DNA from: Patescibacteria group bacterium
Lineage (GTDB): Bacteria > Patescibacteriota > Saccharimonadia > Saccharimonadales > Saccharimonadaceae
DNA length: 21,719 bases
NCBI GenBank assembly: GCA_030917245.1
Contig: JAUPVA010000031.1
Span: forward strand, 1-21,719
Reading direction: 5' to 3'
Part shown: positions 1-6,242 of the stretch, piece by piece
Layout: every line of letters starts with the position of its first letter
How positions within the stretch are numbered: position 1 is the stretch's first letter
Made by a program: the position numbers and the translations under genes
Notes under the pieces: model-generated
The model's database searches: none
What the model was told of the DNA's origin: nothing
Seen by the model: the letters and a program-made list of their open reading frames with translations, nothing else

Positions 1-72
1 AATAAGAATTTGGCCTTTCGTGCCAACTGTTGCCGTCCCATATAGTTTTTTGTCATGTAATGAATGACCCAT
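1..72 (-). CDS. AbrB/SpoVT-type DNA-binding protein, N-terminal fragment
   Basis: Only the first 24 codons are inside the window; the gene runs off the left edge. Reading leftward from the ATG at 72 the peptide contains LYGTATVGTKGQILI, which has the form of the swapped-hairpin AbrB/MazE domain opening (x-G-x-x-T-V-x-x-x-G-Q-I-x-I-P). Such proteins bind AT-rich promoter DNA as dimers, as transition-state regulators or as antitoxins. The start is supported by a near-perfect promoter placed for leaderless transcription (see 79-107). Whether it is a global regulator or an antitoxin cannot be told without the rest of the gene. The match rests on a short stretch, so confidence is moderate. Confidence 0.6.
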   Translation of the reverse strand, partial: MGHSLHDKKLYGTATVGTKGQILI

Positions 73-78
73 ACACAT

Positions 79-107
79 AGTGTAAATAAGTATGAAATGT
101 ATGTCAA
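79..107 (-). promoter_or_regulatory. Leaderless promoter of the AbrB-type gene
   Basis: On the minus strand TTGACA (102-107) is followed by a 17-base spacer and TACACT (79-84). Six bases then separate the -10 box from the ATG at 72, which places the expected transcription start on the A of the start codon. There is no room for a Shine-Dalgarno site. Confidence 0.65.
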
Positions 108-200
108 GTCGGTCGCTAGTACCTGCCACAATATGCTTGTGTTGCAAAAATAACCAGCCGGATTTTTCCCCGTTAATACATATATAGTGTTCAAAATGTA

Positions 201-261
201 TTGACTGACACTACGTGCGTTTATAAGCTGGTTCTTGTGTTTTTTAAAACCAAATTTGGTT
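201..261 (+). promoter_or_regulatory. Possible promoter and 14-base palindrome upstream of the LysM-CHAP gene
   Basis: TTGACT (201-206) and TATAAG (222-227) are separated by 15 bases, shorter than ideal, so the promoter is tentative. Downstream lies the perfect palindrome AACCAAATTTGGTT (248-261), a plausible dimeric-repressor operator within the predicted early transcript. The rest of the 73-200 stretch shows nothing I can name. Confidence 0.35.
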
Positions 262-271
262 AGAACACATC

Positions 272-318
272 ATCGCACCAGTTAATCATAAACACTTTTA
301 TTCACTAATCGGTGCGAT
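272..318 (+). promoter_or_regulatory. Leader stem of the LysM-CHAP mRNA
   Basis: ATCGCACC (272-279) and GGTGCGAT (311-318) form an 8-bp stem with a 31-base AT-rich loop. The stem ends six bases before the Shine-Dalgarno AGGAG (324-328). It could protect the 5' end or tune translation; no known RNA family was recognised. Confidence 0.35.
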
Positions 319-333
319 TTAATAGGAGAAGCA

Positions 334-1083
334 ATGCAATCAAAATTCGGTCTCGTGGCGCTCAGCGTCATGGCTACCCTTGTGCTCTTCGGTGGTAACA
401 CCGCAGAGGCCAAAAGCAACACAACAGAAAAAAATGAAGCAGAAAAAGCAGCTGCAGCAGCGGAAACAAAAGCCGCCGAAGCAGAAAAACCAGTCGTCGT
501 AACGATTAAAGAAGGTGACACGCTTGCGGACATCGCCGCTGGCCACAACACCTCATACGTCAGGCTATACAACGCCAATGACAAAATCGCTAACCCTGAC
601 ATGATTTATGTCGGCGACTCGGTTCGTATTCCAAAAGAAGATGAACAGCTTCCCGACCGCTTTAGTCAGTTAGCGCCTGCCGTTCAGGCAGAAGTAATTG
701 CTGCCGACGTCGTTGGTCAAACAACAACTTCAGCGCAGCCAACTGCCTCTGCCGCTCCAGTGCGTACCACGTCTTATCGCGGTTCTAGCGCTGGCAATAC
801 CTACGGCTACGGATGGTGTACTTGGTACGCGAAATCTATGCGACCCGACTTACCAAACAATCTTGGTAATGGTGGCTCATGGGTAGCTAACGCTTCCGCT
901 CAAGGTATCCCAACCGGCTCAGTCGCTCGCGCTGGCGCAGTTGCAGAGATTCCTGGTCACGTGGCGTATGTTGAATCAGTGAGCGGTGGCATGATGACTA
1001 TTAGTGAAATGGGATGGAACTACCAACAAGGTCAGTTCAACCGTCGCACCGTTCCTGCAGCTGGCTGGTTATTTATCTACTAG
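334..1083 (+). CDS. Secreted LysM-CHAP peptidoglycan hydrolase
   Basis: Predicted exported cell-wall enzyme of 249 residues. Residues 1-26 are a signal peptide ending NTAEA. An Ala/Glu/Lys-rich linker (about 28-52) follows, then a LysM peptidoglycan-binding domain (about 54-99; VTIKEGDTLADIA...YVGDSVRIP), a Gln/Thr/Ser linker, and a CHAP amidase/endopeptidase domain (about 155-247). The CHAP catalytic cysteine is C162 in YGWCTWYAK and the histidine is H209 in PGHVAYVES. Family knowledge: CHAP enzymes cleave peptide cross-links or the muramoyl-alanine bond. In an epibiont it could act on its own wall during division or on a host wall; the sequence does not decide. The start is fixed by AGGAG at 324-328. 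It is monocistronic, with a terminator at 1104-1140. Confidence 0.9.
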   Translation: MQSKFGLVALSVMATLVLFGGNTAEAKSNTTEKNEAEKAAAAAETKAAEAEKPVVVTIKEGDTLADIAAGHNTSYVRLYNANDKIANPDMIYVGDSVRIPKEDEQLPDRFSQLAPAVQAEVIAADVVGQTTTSAQPTASAAPVRTTSYRGSSAGNTYGYGWCTWYAKSMRPDLPNNLGNGGSWVANASAQGIPTGSVARAGAVAEIPGHVAYVESVSGGMMTISEMGWNYQQGQFNRRTVPAAGWLFIY

Positions 1084-1103
1084 TTGTATCTAACGGCACC
1101 TGT

Positions 1104-1141
1104 AAAAACAGCCCGGGCACTACCCCGCCCGGGCTGTTTTT
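1104..1141. terminator. Bidirectional terminator between LysM-CHAP gene and metK
   Basis: Stem CAGCCCGGGC (1109-1118) pairs with GCCCGGGCTG (1127-1136) around an 8-base loop. It has five A residues on the left and five T residues on the right, so it can end transcripts of both converging genes. Confidence 0.9.
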
Positions 1142-1156
1142 CTTATGCAAGTGCTC

Positions 1157-2143
1157 TTATTCCCACGTAAACGTTTTGTGCCCAAAATGACCGTACTCTG
1201 CCGTCCGCTCATATATTGGCTGCTTTAATGTGAGTGCTGAAATGATTCCACTCGGTGTCAAATCATACCCTTCAATCGTTCGCTCAATTCCATCTACCAC
1301 GACCGTTGCTTCAAGCGGCTGACTGTAGCCTATGGCGTAGGCCAGGTACACATAACATTCGTTAGCCTGAAACCGCTGTAAATAGTCGACCGCAATTTTT
1401 CGTGCCATATACGCTGCCGATCTATCGACTTTACTTGGGTCTTTGCCGCTGAATGCACCGCCGCCAATTGGTATACGCGGCCCGTAATTATCGACAACAA
1501 GTTTTCGACCCGTTAGGCCTGCATCGGCATCAAACCCACCTACATTCCAGTCGCCAGCAGGATTAATATATAATGCCGGATTATCATTGCGGCCTTTCAC
1601 AAAACAACTCGATACGTATTTCTGCGTGCGCGCCCATTCTTTAACCGCGTCTTCAAGTTCGTCGTTCGGCGCATGCTGATAGCTAGCAACAATGCTGACG
1701 ATTTCTTTGTCACGAATCGTAACCTGTGTCTTACCGTCATACGGCCATCGTCGGTAGAGCGTCTGGTTTAAATTACGACTAAGTACAACTTCGAGTGGTA
1801 AGTGCTCCGGTGTCTCATTTGTTGCATAACCAACCATAATACCCTGATCACCCGCGCCACCCGTATCGACTCCTTGGGCAATTTGAGAACTCTGTTCAGC
1901 TATATGGACAATTACCTCAGCACTTCCCGCAATGCGCTTAACAATGGCAGGTATATCTACTGCCGCGCGTGATGTCACTTCGCCCGTAACAAACACCGTG
2001 CCATGCCCGCCCGCTACGTCAATCGCAACGCGTGAATCTGGATCACTCGCTAAATACGCGTCGAGTACCGCATCAGAAATACGGTCACACAATTTGTCAG
2101 GGTGCTTTGGCGACACGCTTTCGGCAGTCCGATAATTTGGCAT
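1157..2143 (-). CDS. metK: S-adenosylmethionine synthetase (methionine adenosyltransferase)
   Basis: Makes SAM from methionine and ATP in the cytoplasm. Family motifs seen: the ATP-site HPDK near the N terminus (SVSPKHPDKLCDRISDAVLD), GHGTVFVTGEVTS, the P-loop-like GAGDQGIMVGYA, GGGAFSGKDPSKVDRSAAY, and GYSQPLEATV. At 328 residues it is clearly shorter than the roughly 380-400 residues of typical bacterial enzymes, yet all listed motifs are present. I chose the ATG at 2143 because AAGGAG sits at the right distance (about 2152-2157) and the protein becomes MetK-like immediately. An in-frame ATG at 2206 would only translate the riboswitch expression platform. Expression is probably controlled by the SAM riboswitch at 2151-2320. 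Confidence 0.95.
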   Translation of the reverse strand: MPNYRTAESVSPKHPDKLCDRISDAVLDAYLASDPDSRVAIDVAGGHGTVFVTGEVTSRAAVDIPAIVKRIAGSAEVIVHIAEQSSQIAQGVDTGGAGDQGIMVGYATNETPEHLPLEVVLSRNLNQTLYRRWPYDGKTQVTIRDKEIVSIVASYQHAPNDELEDAVKEWARTQKYVSSCFVKGRNDNPALYINPAGDWNVGGFDADAGLTGRKLVVDNYGPRIPIGGGAFSGKDPSKVDRSAAYMARKIAVDYLQRFQANECYVYLAYAIGYSQPLEATVVVDGIERTIEGYDLTPSGIISALTLKQPIYERTAEYGHFGHKTFTWE

Positions 2144-2150
2144 AAAAATA

Positions 2151-2320
2151 ACTCCTTTTCTCACGTATCTTCCGCACACGCTGCAGTTAGAACAAAAGGA
2201 GTACATACTGTTTTATCTTTCCGCAGGGGCTAGAAGGGGCACCTTATTCGTCGTGATAGTCACAAACGACTGGTTGCCGGCAGGTCATCAAGCTAGATCT
2301 CTCGCTGCACTCTGGATACG
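2151..2320 (-). promoter_or_regulatory. SAM-I/SAM-IV-clan riboswitch controlling metK
   Basis: On the minus strand the leader between the promoter and metK carries the S-box core in order: TATC then AGAG (about 2306-2318), a GATGA turn, CCGGCAACC (2272-2280), AAGGTGCC, and the closing GATA (2214-2217). P1 is TATC/GATA and P3 includes ACC/GGT and TCGT/ACGA. Sequence around AGTGCAGCG and GGTGCCCC leans toward SAM-IV or the SAM-I/IV variant, so the exact class is open. Downstream, ACTCCTTTT (2194-2202) is exactly complementary to AAAAGGAGT (2151-2159), which contains the metK ribosome site. This suggests a translational OFF switch when SAM is bound. Confidence 0.85.
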
Positions 2321-2343
2321 CAATTTATTAATGTATGGTAATA

Positions 2344-2352
2344 ATTATAGCA
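2344..2352 (-). promoter_or_regulatory. Extended -10 promoter of metK
   Basis: The minus strand reads TGCTATAAT, an extended -10 element. The predicted start near 2337 puts the whole SAM aptamer in the transcript. No good -35 is visible. The element lies just past the mpg stop codon, so metK can be transcribed independently of mpg. Confidence 0.7.
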
Positions 2353-2354
2353 AA

Positions 2355-2927
2355 TTATATTTTACTGACATATGGATTACCGGTCACATAAAATCGCCAT
2401 GGCGTTTCAACTGCCTTTGATAAGCCAATCCGCGATGTCTGCGTAATATCAGCAGCGCTCAGTTTCGGACGTACAATCAGCTGCAATGGCGACTTATTCA
2501 GGTCATGCCCGTTCAGTGCTCGGTCAATCAGTAACGATTGACACAGTTTTGCCGGACCATTCGTTAATTCTCGACCTGGCTTGTTGCGGTTGCTCAGCAG
2601 AACACTTTCTCCTTCTAGTGGTTCGACAGCACGAATCAGAACTGCCGATCCTTCACCTTCTCTGCCAATAACGACATTGCAGCAATAATGCATACCGTAC
2701 GTAAAATACACGTACAAGCGCCCGGCCGGACCAAACATGACGTCGGTGCGTGGCGTCTGACCCGTATAACTGTGACTGGCGGCATCGGTTTGGTGATATG
2801 CTTCTGTTTCAACAATCCGAACGCGAGCAGTCTCGTTGCCAAATGTCCGAATTAGCTCACAGCCCAAAAGCCACCGCGCAGCATCCGGTGCATCCATTTG
2901 TTCAAGCAACTGCTGAAGCTCACTCAT
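2355..2927 (-). CDS. mpg: 3-methyladenine DNA glycosylase (AAG/MPG family)
   Basis: Base-excision repair enzyme that removes alkylated and deaminated purines from DNA. The 190-residue protein is the normal length for bacterial AAG-type enzymes. Seen: IVETEAYHQTDAASHSYTG, in which E42 corresponds to the general-base glutamate of human AAG and Y44 and H52 to base-pocket residues; then FGPAGRLYVYFTYGMHYCCNVV, which supplies the pocket tyrosine/histidine strand; and AVLIRAVEPLEG. The ATG at 2927 is preceded by TATACT only six bases away, so the mRNA is predicted to be leaderless. It is divergent from the DUF4342 operon with 33 bases between start codons and lies upstream of metK on the same strand. 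Confidence 0.93.
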   Translation of the reverse strand: MSELQQLLEQMDAPDAARWLLGCELIRTFGNETARVRIVETEAYHQTDAASHSYTGQTPRTDVMFGPAGRLYVYFTYGMHYCCNVVIGREGEGSAVLIRAVEPLEGESVLLSNRNKPGRELTNGPAKLCQSLLIDRALNGHDLNKSPLQLIVRPKLSAADITQTSRIGLSKAVETPWRFYVTGNPYVSKI

Positions 2928-2934
2928 ACCTCTA

Positions 2935-2954
2935 GTATAAGGGTAGCGTATAAT
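2935..2954. promoter_or_regulatory. Overlapping divergent leaderless promoters (mpg / DUF4342)
   Basis: Minus-strand -10 TATACT (2935-2940) lies six bases before the mpg ATG (2927). Plus-strand -10 TATAAT (2949-2954) lies six bases before the ATG at 2961. The expected -35 region of each falls at or in the other gene's first codons, and neither has a good -35 match, so polymerases would compete for one site. Confidence 0.6.
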
Positions 2955-2960
2955 AGAAGT

Positions 2961-3221
2961 ATGAGTGAGACAGAAGCAAAGCGTGAAGAATTTAAAGTTA
3001 ACGGTGAGGAATTACTTTCTAAGGTAAAAGAAATTATTCGCGAAGGCAACGCACGCCGACTAATCATTAAAGAAAAAGATGGCAAAACGATAATCGAGAT
3101 TCCGCTTACTGCTGGCGTCGTCGGTATTGTCATTGCACCGGTACTTGCTGCCGTTGGCGCCATTGCCGCGCTCGTCACCGAATGCACCATCTTAGTAGAA
3201 CGTCGAGAGGAGAAAAAATGA
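2961..3221 (+). CDS. DUF4342 domain protein
   Basis: Small protein of 86 residues matching the DUF4342 layout: a charged N-terminal helix (EEFKVNGEELLSKVKEIIRE), a short beta segment (ARRLIIKEKDGKTIIEIPL), a hydrophobic Gly/Ala/Val-rich stretch (about 51-72, GVVGIVIAPVLAAVGAIAAL) and a final strand with charged tail. The hydrophobic stretch may insert in or associate with the membrane. Function of the family is unknown to me. I preferred the ATG at 2961 over an upstream in-frame ATG at 2898, because that extension overlaps mpg and the -10 box lies six bases before 2961. Its stop overlaps the next start (ATGA), so translation is probably coupled to the FKBP gene. Confidence 0.8.
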   Translation: MSETEAKREEFKVNGEELLSKVKEIIREGNARRLIIKEKDGKTIIEIPLTAGVVGIVIAPVLAAVGAIAALVTECTILVERREEKK

Positions 3222-3592
3222 CCAAACTGGAAGGGACCAAACTCGAGGCATTTGAGCCAATCGCCAAGGTTGAAAAACTAGAAATTATCGATATCAGCGA
3301 AGGTACTGGTGAAGTTGTTCCCGAAGGAGCAACCATTACCGCACATTATACCGGCGCATTATGTAAAGACGGCACTATATTCCAAAGCAGTCACGACTTT
3401 GGCGACGCTATAACCTTCGGACTCGACCAAGTTATTAAAGGCTGGACCGAAGGCGTTCCCGGCATGAAAGTTGGCGGTACCCGGCGACTTATTATTCCGT
3501 CAGACATGGCCTATGGCTCAGTGCGCGCCGCAGCCAACATCCCCCCAAACAGTGATTTGGTATTCGACATCGAGCTCGTCAATATCGTGTAA
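3218..3592 (+). CDS. FKBP-type peptidyl-prolyl isomerase
   Basis: A single FKBP domain (124 residues, no signal peptide) that isomerises X-Pro bonds, presumably as a cytoplasmic folding helper. Pocket residues seen: the tyrosine in AHYTG, the phenylalanine in IFQSS, VIKGW with the pocket tryptophan, the tyrosine in DMAYG, and the phenylalanine in LVFDIEL. The aspartate that follows the phenylalanine in FKBP12 (FDSS) is glutamine here (FQSS), which may alter ligand binding. Start at 3218 is set by GAGAGGAG just upstream and by the ATGA overlap with the DUF4342 gene. The yaaA-like gene follows after two bases. Confidence 0.92.
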   Translation: MTKLEGTKLEAFEPIAKVEKLEIIDISEGTGEVVPEGATITAHYTGALCKDGTIFQSSHDFGDAITFGLDQVIKGWTEGVPGMKVGGTRRLIIPSDMAYGSVRAAANIPPNSDLVFDIELVNIV

Positions 3593-3594
3593 CT

Positions 3595-4383
3595 GTGCTG
3601 ACGATTTTACTGCATTCATCCAAAACAATGCGTCCGACCAACTCGGACGCATCAGCGTATCAAGCGCCGGCGTTTCTCCATGAAGCTGAAGAGCTTACAA
3701 AAGCGTTGCAGTCGCTCTCTCCCGCTGAGCTGCAAGCATACATGCAACTATCCGCCCCCAAGGCGCTACAGACTGCAGAACTAATTTCTACCTGGAAATC
3801 AGACGCGGTTTCAGCACGGCCAGCAATCGATGCCTTTCTTGGTGATATATACAGCGGACTACAAGTACAGTCGTTCAACACTGCAGATCGCGCATACGCT
3901 AACGAGCATTTGCTCATTCTGTCCGGTTTATACGGTGGACTGAAAGCTCTCGATTCAATTCATCCCTACCGACTTGAAATGGGGTACAAGTTCCCAAATA
4001 GCTCATACAAAAACTTGTACGAATTTTGGGGCAACAAAATCGCCACTTTGATTCCTCATAGCCACCTCGTCATTAATCTCTCTGCTATCGAATACACCAA
4101 AGCTGTTTTGCCGCACCTTCCCAACCTTGTGGTTGCACCGAAGTTTCTTACCGTCAGCCCCAAATCAAAGCAACCAACATTCGTTACGGTTCATGCCAAA
4201 ATTGCCCGTGGCGCCTTTGCCCACTGGCTCATAAAAAATCGAATTACCTCACTCACCGAACTCGCTAGCTTTCAATCGCTAGGTTACCGCTACGACCCAA
4301 GCCTCAGCAGTGCCGAACAAGCCGTGTTCGTCTGCCAAACGTTTGAAGGCCTAGGCCTCAGCGTTCGTAAAAGCTTTGATTGA
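3595..4383 (+). CDS. yaaA: YaaA-family peroxide-stress / DNA-binding protein
   Basis: A 262-residue protein of the YaaA (DUF328) family. E. coli YaaA limits intracellular free iron during hydrogen-peroxide stress and other members bind DNA. Family signatures: the N-terminal LTILLHSSKTMRP (LxxLISPAKT-like), AFLGDIYSGLQ, ANEHLLILSGLYGGLKALD, HPYRLEMGYKF, LYEFWG, VINLSAIEYTKAV, and the C-terminal ARGAFAHWLIKNRI. The GTG start at 3595 directly follows the FKBP stop, so translation is likely coupled. The last 33 bases overlap the convergent HxlR gene, and no terminator lies between them. With the FMN reductase and HxlR regulator next door, this looks like an oxidative-stress neighbourhood (inference). 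Confidence 0.9.
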   Translation: MLTILLHSSKTMRPTNSDASAYQAPAFLHEAEELTKALQSLSPAELQAYMQLSAPKALQTAELISTWKSDAVSARPAIDAFLGDIYSGLQVQSFNTADRAYANEHLLILSGLYGGLKALDSIHPYRLEMGYKFPNSSYKNLYEFWGNKIATLIPHSHLVINLSAIEYTKAVLPHLPNLVVAPKFLTVSPKSKQPTFVTVHAKIARGAFAHWLIKNRITSLTELASFQSLGYRYDPSLSSAEQAVFVCQTFEGLGLSVRKSFD

Positions 4384-4695
4384 TTCTAGTATCGGAAGAA
4401 TCCGTTTGCCGCGTTCGGTCAAACAGTACGACACTGATTGCTTGTCCTTGGTCTCAATCAACCTGTCAACAACTGCAGCTTCTTCCAACTTCTTCAATCG
4501 CCCCGTCAACGTAGCCGGACTAATATCAGGAATACGGCGCTCTAGCTCGCAAAAGCGCACTTCGTCATCACGAATGGCATCGACTAATCGCAGCGTCCAA
4601 AAATCTCCGATTAGCTTCATCGCCTCATCAAAAATAAGCGGACTCTGGCAGGTAGCCGTTGGGGTTTGATGAGTGTTCATTGTAGTCTTTACCAT
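4351..4695 (-). CDS. HxlR-family winged-helix regulator with N-terminal cysteine
   Basis: A 114-residue HxlR/MarR-like winged-helix protein. Features: an N-terminal Cys16 followed by the family's AMKLIGDFWTLRLVDAI helix, a recognition helix region (RIPDISPATLTGRLKKLEEAAVVDR) and a wing (KDKQSVSYCLTERGKRILP). In YodB and HypR an N-terminal cysteine at this place senses quinones, diamide or hypochlorite, so Cys16 suggests a redox sensor. It diverges from an FMN reductase, the same arrangement as redox-responsive HxlR regulators with reductase targets. Two further cysteines lie near residues 49 and 93. The ATG at 4695 has no clear ribosome site; an in-frame ATG at 4680 is possible. Confidence 0.88.
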   Translation of the reverse strand: MVKTTMNTHQTPTATCQSPLIFDEAMKLIGDFWTLRLVDAIRDDEVRFCELERRIPDISPATLTGRLKKLEEAAVVDRLIETKDKQSVSYCLTERGKRILPILESIKAFTNAEA

Positions 4696-4700
4696 GGTAC

Positions 4701-4764
4701 TTGCTATTAAATGTATAGTACTTTATAATTGATAGTAATTATACATATAGTACCATCAAAGGAG
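4701..4764. promoter_or_regulatory. Divergent control region with inverted repeat over both -10 boxes
   Basis: The inverted repeat TATAATTGATAGTAATTATA (4724-4743) contains one TATAAT for each direction. Rightward, TTGCTA (4701-4706) sits 17 bases before TATAAT (4724-4729). The leftward TATAAT is at 4738-4743. TATAGTAC occurs twice as a direct repeat (4714-4721 and 4746-4753), 32 bases apart, about three helical turns. GGAG (4761-4764) is the ribosome site of the reductase. This is a likely HxlR operator. Confidence 0.6.
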
Positions 4765-4774
4765 ATTACTGTCT

Positions 4775-5353
4775 ATGGCCAAAAATATCCAACTTATTAT
4801 CGGTAGTACTCGTCAAAACCGCTTAGGCGCCCAAGTCGCCGACTGGGTAAAAAAACAGGCTGCACAGCACGAAGACTTAAACATTGAGGTTGTTGATCTA
4901 CTCGAACAAGACCTTCCCTTTTTCAACGCAGCTGTCAGTCCTATGTACGCACCAGATTCATCAGATGCCGCTCAGGCATGGGCCGAAAAAATCGGTAACG
5001 CCGACGGCTTCATTTTTGTCACAGCCGAATACAACCGCAGCATCCCCGCTTCGCTTAAGAACGCCATCGACTTCTTGTACTCGCAGTGGCTTACGAAGCC
5101 TGCGGCAATTGTGAGCTATGGTTGGATTGATGGTGGTGCCGCTGCAAGCAAGCACCTACACGACATTTTGTCATGGGTAAAAATCGATATCGCCGAAGAC
5201 CAAGTTCATCTAAAACTTCACGCTGATATTTTGGGTGAAGATGGCAAACTCACCGACACGAATGTTGCCTTTAAGGACTATGAACCAGTCCTTACCAATG
5301 CACTGAAAGAGCTTGCCGCCCACGAACCAGCTGAAGCACCCATAGCCGCCTAA
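4775..5353 (+). CDS. NADPH-dependent FMN reductase (flavodoxin-like oxidoreductase)
   Basis: A 192-residue flavodoxin-fold protein. The FMN phosphate loop is IIGSTRQNRLG near the N terminus, and FVTAEYNRSIPASLKNAIDFL is the usual flavin-ring/active-site segment. Family members pass electrons from NAD(P)H to FMN, quinones or azo compounds in the cytoplasm. The divergent HxlR regulator suggests induction by electrophiles or quinones (inference). The C-terminal tail is rich in Ala/Glu/Pro and unlikely to be catalytic. GGAG lies ten bases before the ATG. It is monocistronic, ended by the terminator at 5376-5405. Confidence 0.92.
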   Translation: MAKNIQLIIGSTRQNRLGAQVADWVKKQAAQHEDLNIEVVDLLEQDLPFFNAAVSPMYAPDSSDAAQAWAEKIGNADGFIFVTAEYNRSIPASLKNAIDFLYSQWLTKPAAIVSYGWIDGGAAASKHLHDILSWVKIDIAEDQVHLKLHADILGEDGKLTDTNVAFKDYEPVLTNALKELAAHEPAEAPIAA

Positions 5354-5375
5354 GCGTCGTTCATTTCATTCATTA

Positions 5376-5405
5376 AAAATACCCGCATCTCCACGCGGGT
5401 ATTTT
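5376..5405. terminator. Bidirectional terminator between FMN reductase and erm-like gene
   Basis: AAAATACCCGC (5376-5386) pairs perfectly with GCGGGTATTTT (5395-5405) around an 8-base loop. It gives an A-tract/T-tract hairpin in both directions between converging genes. Confidence 0.9.
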
Positions 5406-5423
5406 CAACGCTCTGCGGGCACT

Positions 5424-6149
5424 TTAGCGACTTACCTTATACAACGCCAACCACTCATTCACCGACAACTGCGAAGGCACTTTTTCAGATGAAATCCCCG
5501 CCTTACCCCTATTCGTCCGACTATAAAATTTCTGCTCAGCAAAGCATCGCGTAATAAACTCTCGGTAGACTGCCAACTCACCAATAGGTAACAGTGGCTC
5601 ATCGCGGAGTTTTATTTCAAGCAACACAGTATCGACTCCAGGTGGCGGCGTAAAATCTGTTCGCCGCAATGGCTTTCGAATTCGGGCAGTAAACCGCGGC
5701 GCTAACTGCGCGCCAAGTTGGGCGGTAAAATGTTGATCGCTCGGCACGAGCTTACGAGCAAACTGTCTCTGCGCAATAAGGTACATGGTGATAGGCGGGT
5801 TATCCGCTTCAGTGAATCTACGAACAATTGTCGCACTCTCGCTAAATGGAATGTTCGAGAATATCTTGTAGCGGCCTTCAGGAATGCGAAGCTTCAAAAT
5901 ATCTTGCTCAACAATCTCGACATTCAATATATTACCTAAATTTGTACGAAGCTTTTTTAGCGCTTCGGGCTCATTTTCAACGGCAATGACTTTTTGGCAT
6001 TTGTTCGCAAGAACGCTCGCTATTACGCCGCTTCCCGCTCCCAAGTCATACACCGTATCGTTCTTGCGAATGTTTGAATGTCCAATAAGTTCAGCGACAA
6101 GTCGTGGACTACGCAGGAAGTGTTGAGCATAGGTATTAAGCCGTGGCAT
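5424..6149 (-). CDS. Erm/KsgA-family rRNA adenine N6-methyltransferase, Erm-like
   Basis: A 241-residue SAM-dependent methyltransferase. Seen: the N-terminal AQHFLRSPRLVAELI typical of Erm (…QHFL/QNFL), motif I YDLGAGSGVIASVLA, the acidic motif II region (AVENEP), motif IV FSNIPFSES (N-I-P-[FY], the target-adenine pocket), and the family RRTDFTPPPGVDTVLLEIK. NIPF, the QHFL start and the short length favour Erm, which dimethylates A2058 of 23S rRNA and blocks macrolides, lincosamides and streptogramin B, over KsgA (normally longer and NLPY). The ATG at 6149 is chosen because the upstream in-frame sequence is antisense to the Gam-like gene and TATACT lies six bases before this ATG. Unlike inducible erm genes there is no leader peptide or attenuator. 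Activity on 23S versus 16S rRNA is unproven. Confidence 0.87.
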   Translation of the reverse strand: MPRLNTYAQHFLRSPRLVAELIGHSNIRKNDTVYDLGAGSGVIASVLANKCQKVIAVENEPEALKKLRTNLGNILNVEIVEQDILKLRIPEGRYKIFSNIPFSESATIVRRFTEADNPPITMYLIAQRQFARKLVPSDQHFTAQLGAQLAPRFTARIRKPLRRTDFTPPPGVDTVLLEIKLRDEPLLPIGELAVYREFITRCFAEQKFYSRTNRGKAGISSEKVPSQLSVNEWLALYKVSR

Positions 6150-6155
6150 GCTTAT

Positions 6156-6161
6156 AGTATA
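6156..6161 (-). promoter_or_regulatory. Leaderless -10 box of the erm-like gene
   Basis: TATACT on the minus strand lies exactly six bases before the ATG at 6149. No convincing -35 was found. Confidence 0.5.
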
Positions 6162-6176
6162 CAACAGAGGTAGTAG

Positions 6177-6205
6177 TAGACACGAATTTAATTCTATGCT
6201 ATAAT
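6177..6205 (+). promoter_or_regulatory. Strong promoter of the Gam-like gene
   Basis: TAGACA (6177-6182), a 17-base spacer and the extended -10 TGCTATAAT (6197-6205) make one of the best promoters in the window. It is followed by a leader of about 30 bases with AGGTG (6231-6235) before the GTG start. This AT-rich promoter contrasts with the GC-rich gene it drives. Confidence 0.75.
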
Positions 6206-6242
6206 ATAATTTCGTACCTGAACAGAAAGTAGGTGATGAGTC

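Noticed and set aside
282..602. Ala/Ser-rich minus-strand ORF
   Set aside because: It is antisense to the signal peptide and linker of the LysM-CHAP gene and has no ribosome site or homology.
2144..2206. Upstream ATG of metK at 2206
   Set aside because: It would translate the riboswitch expression platform; the ribosome site and family homology point to 2143.
5424..6149. KsgA (16S rRNA dimethyltransferase)
   Set aside because: The N-terminal QHFLRSP, the NIPF motif and the short length fit Erm better, although KsgA is not fully excluded.
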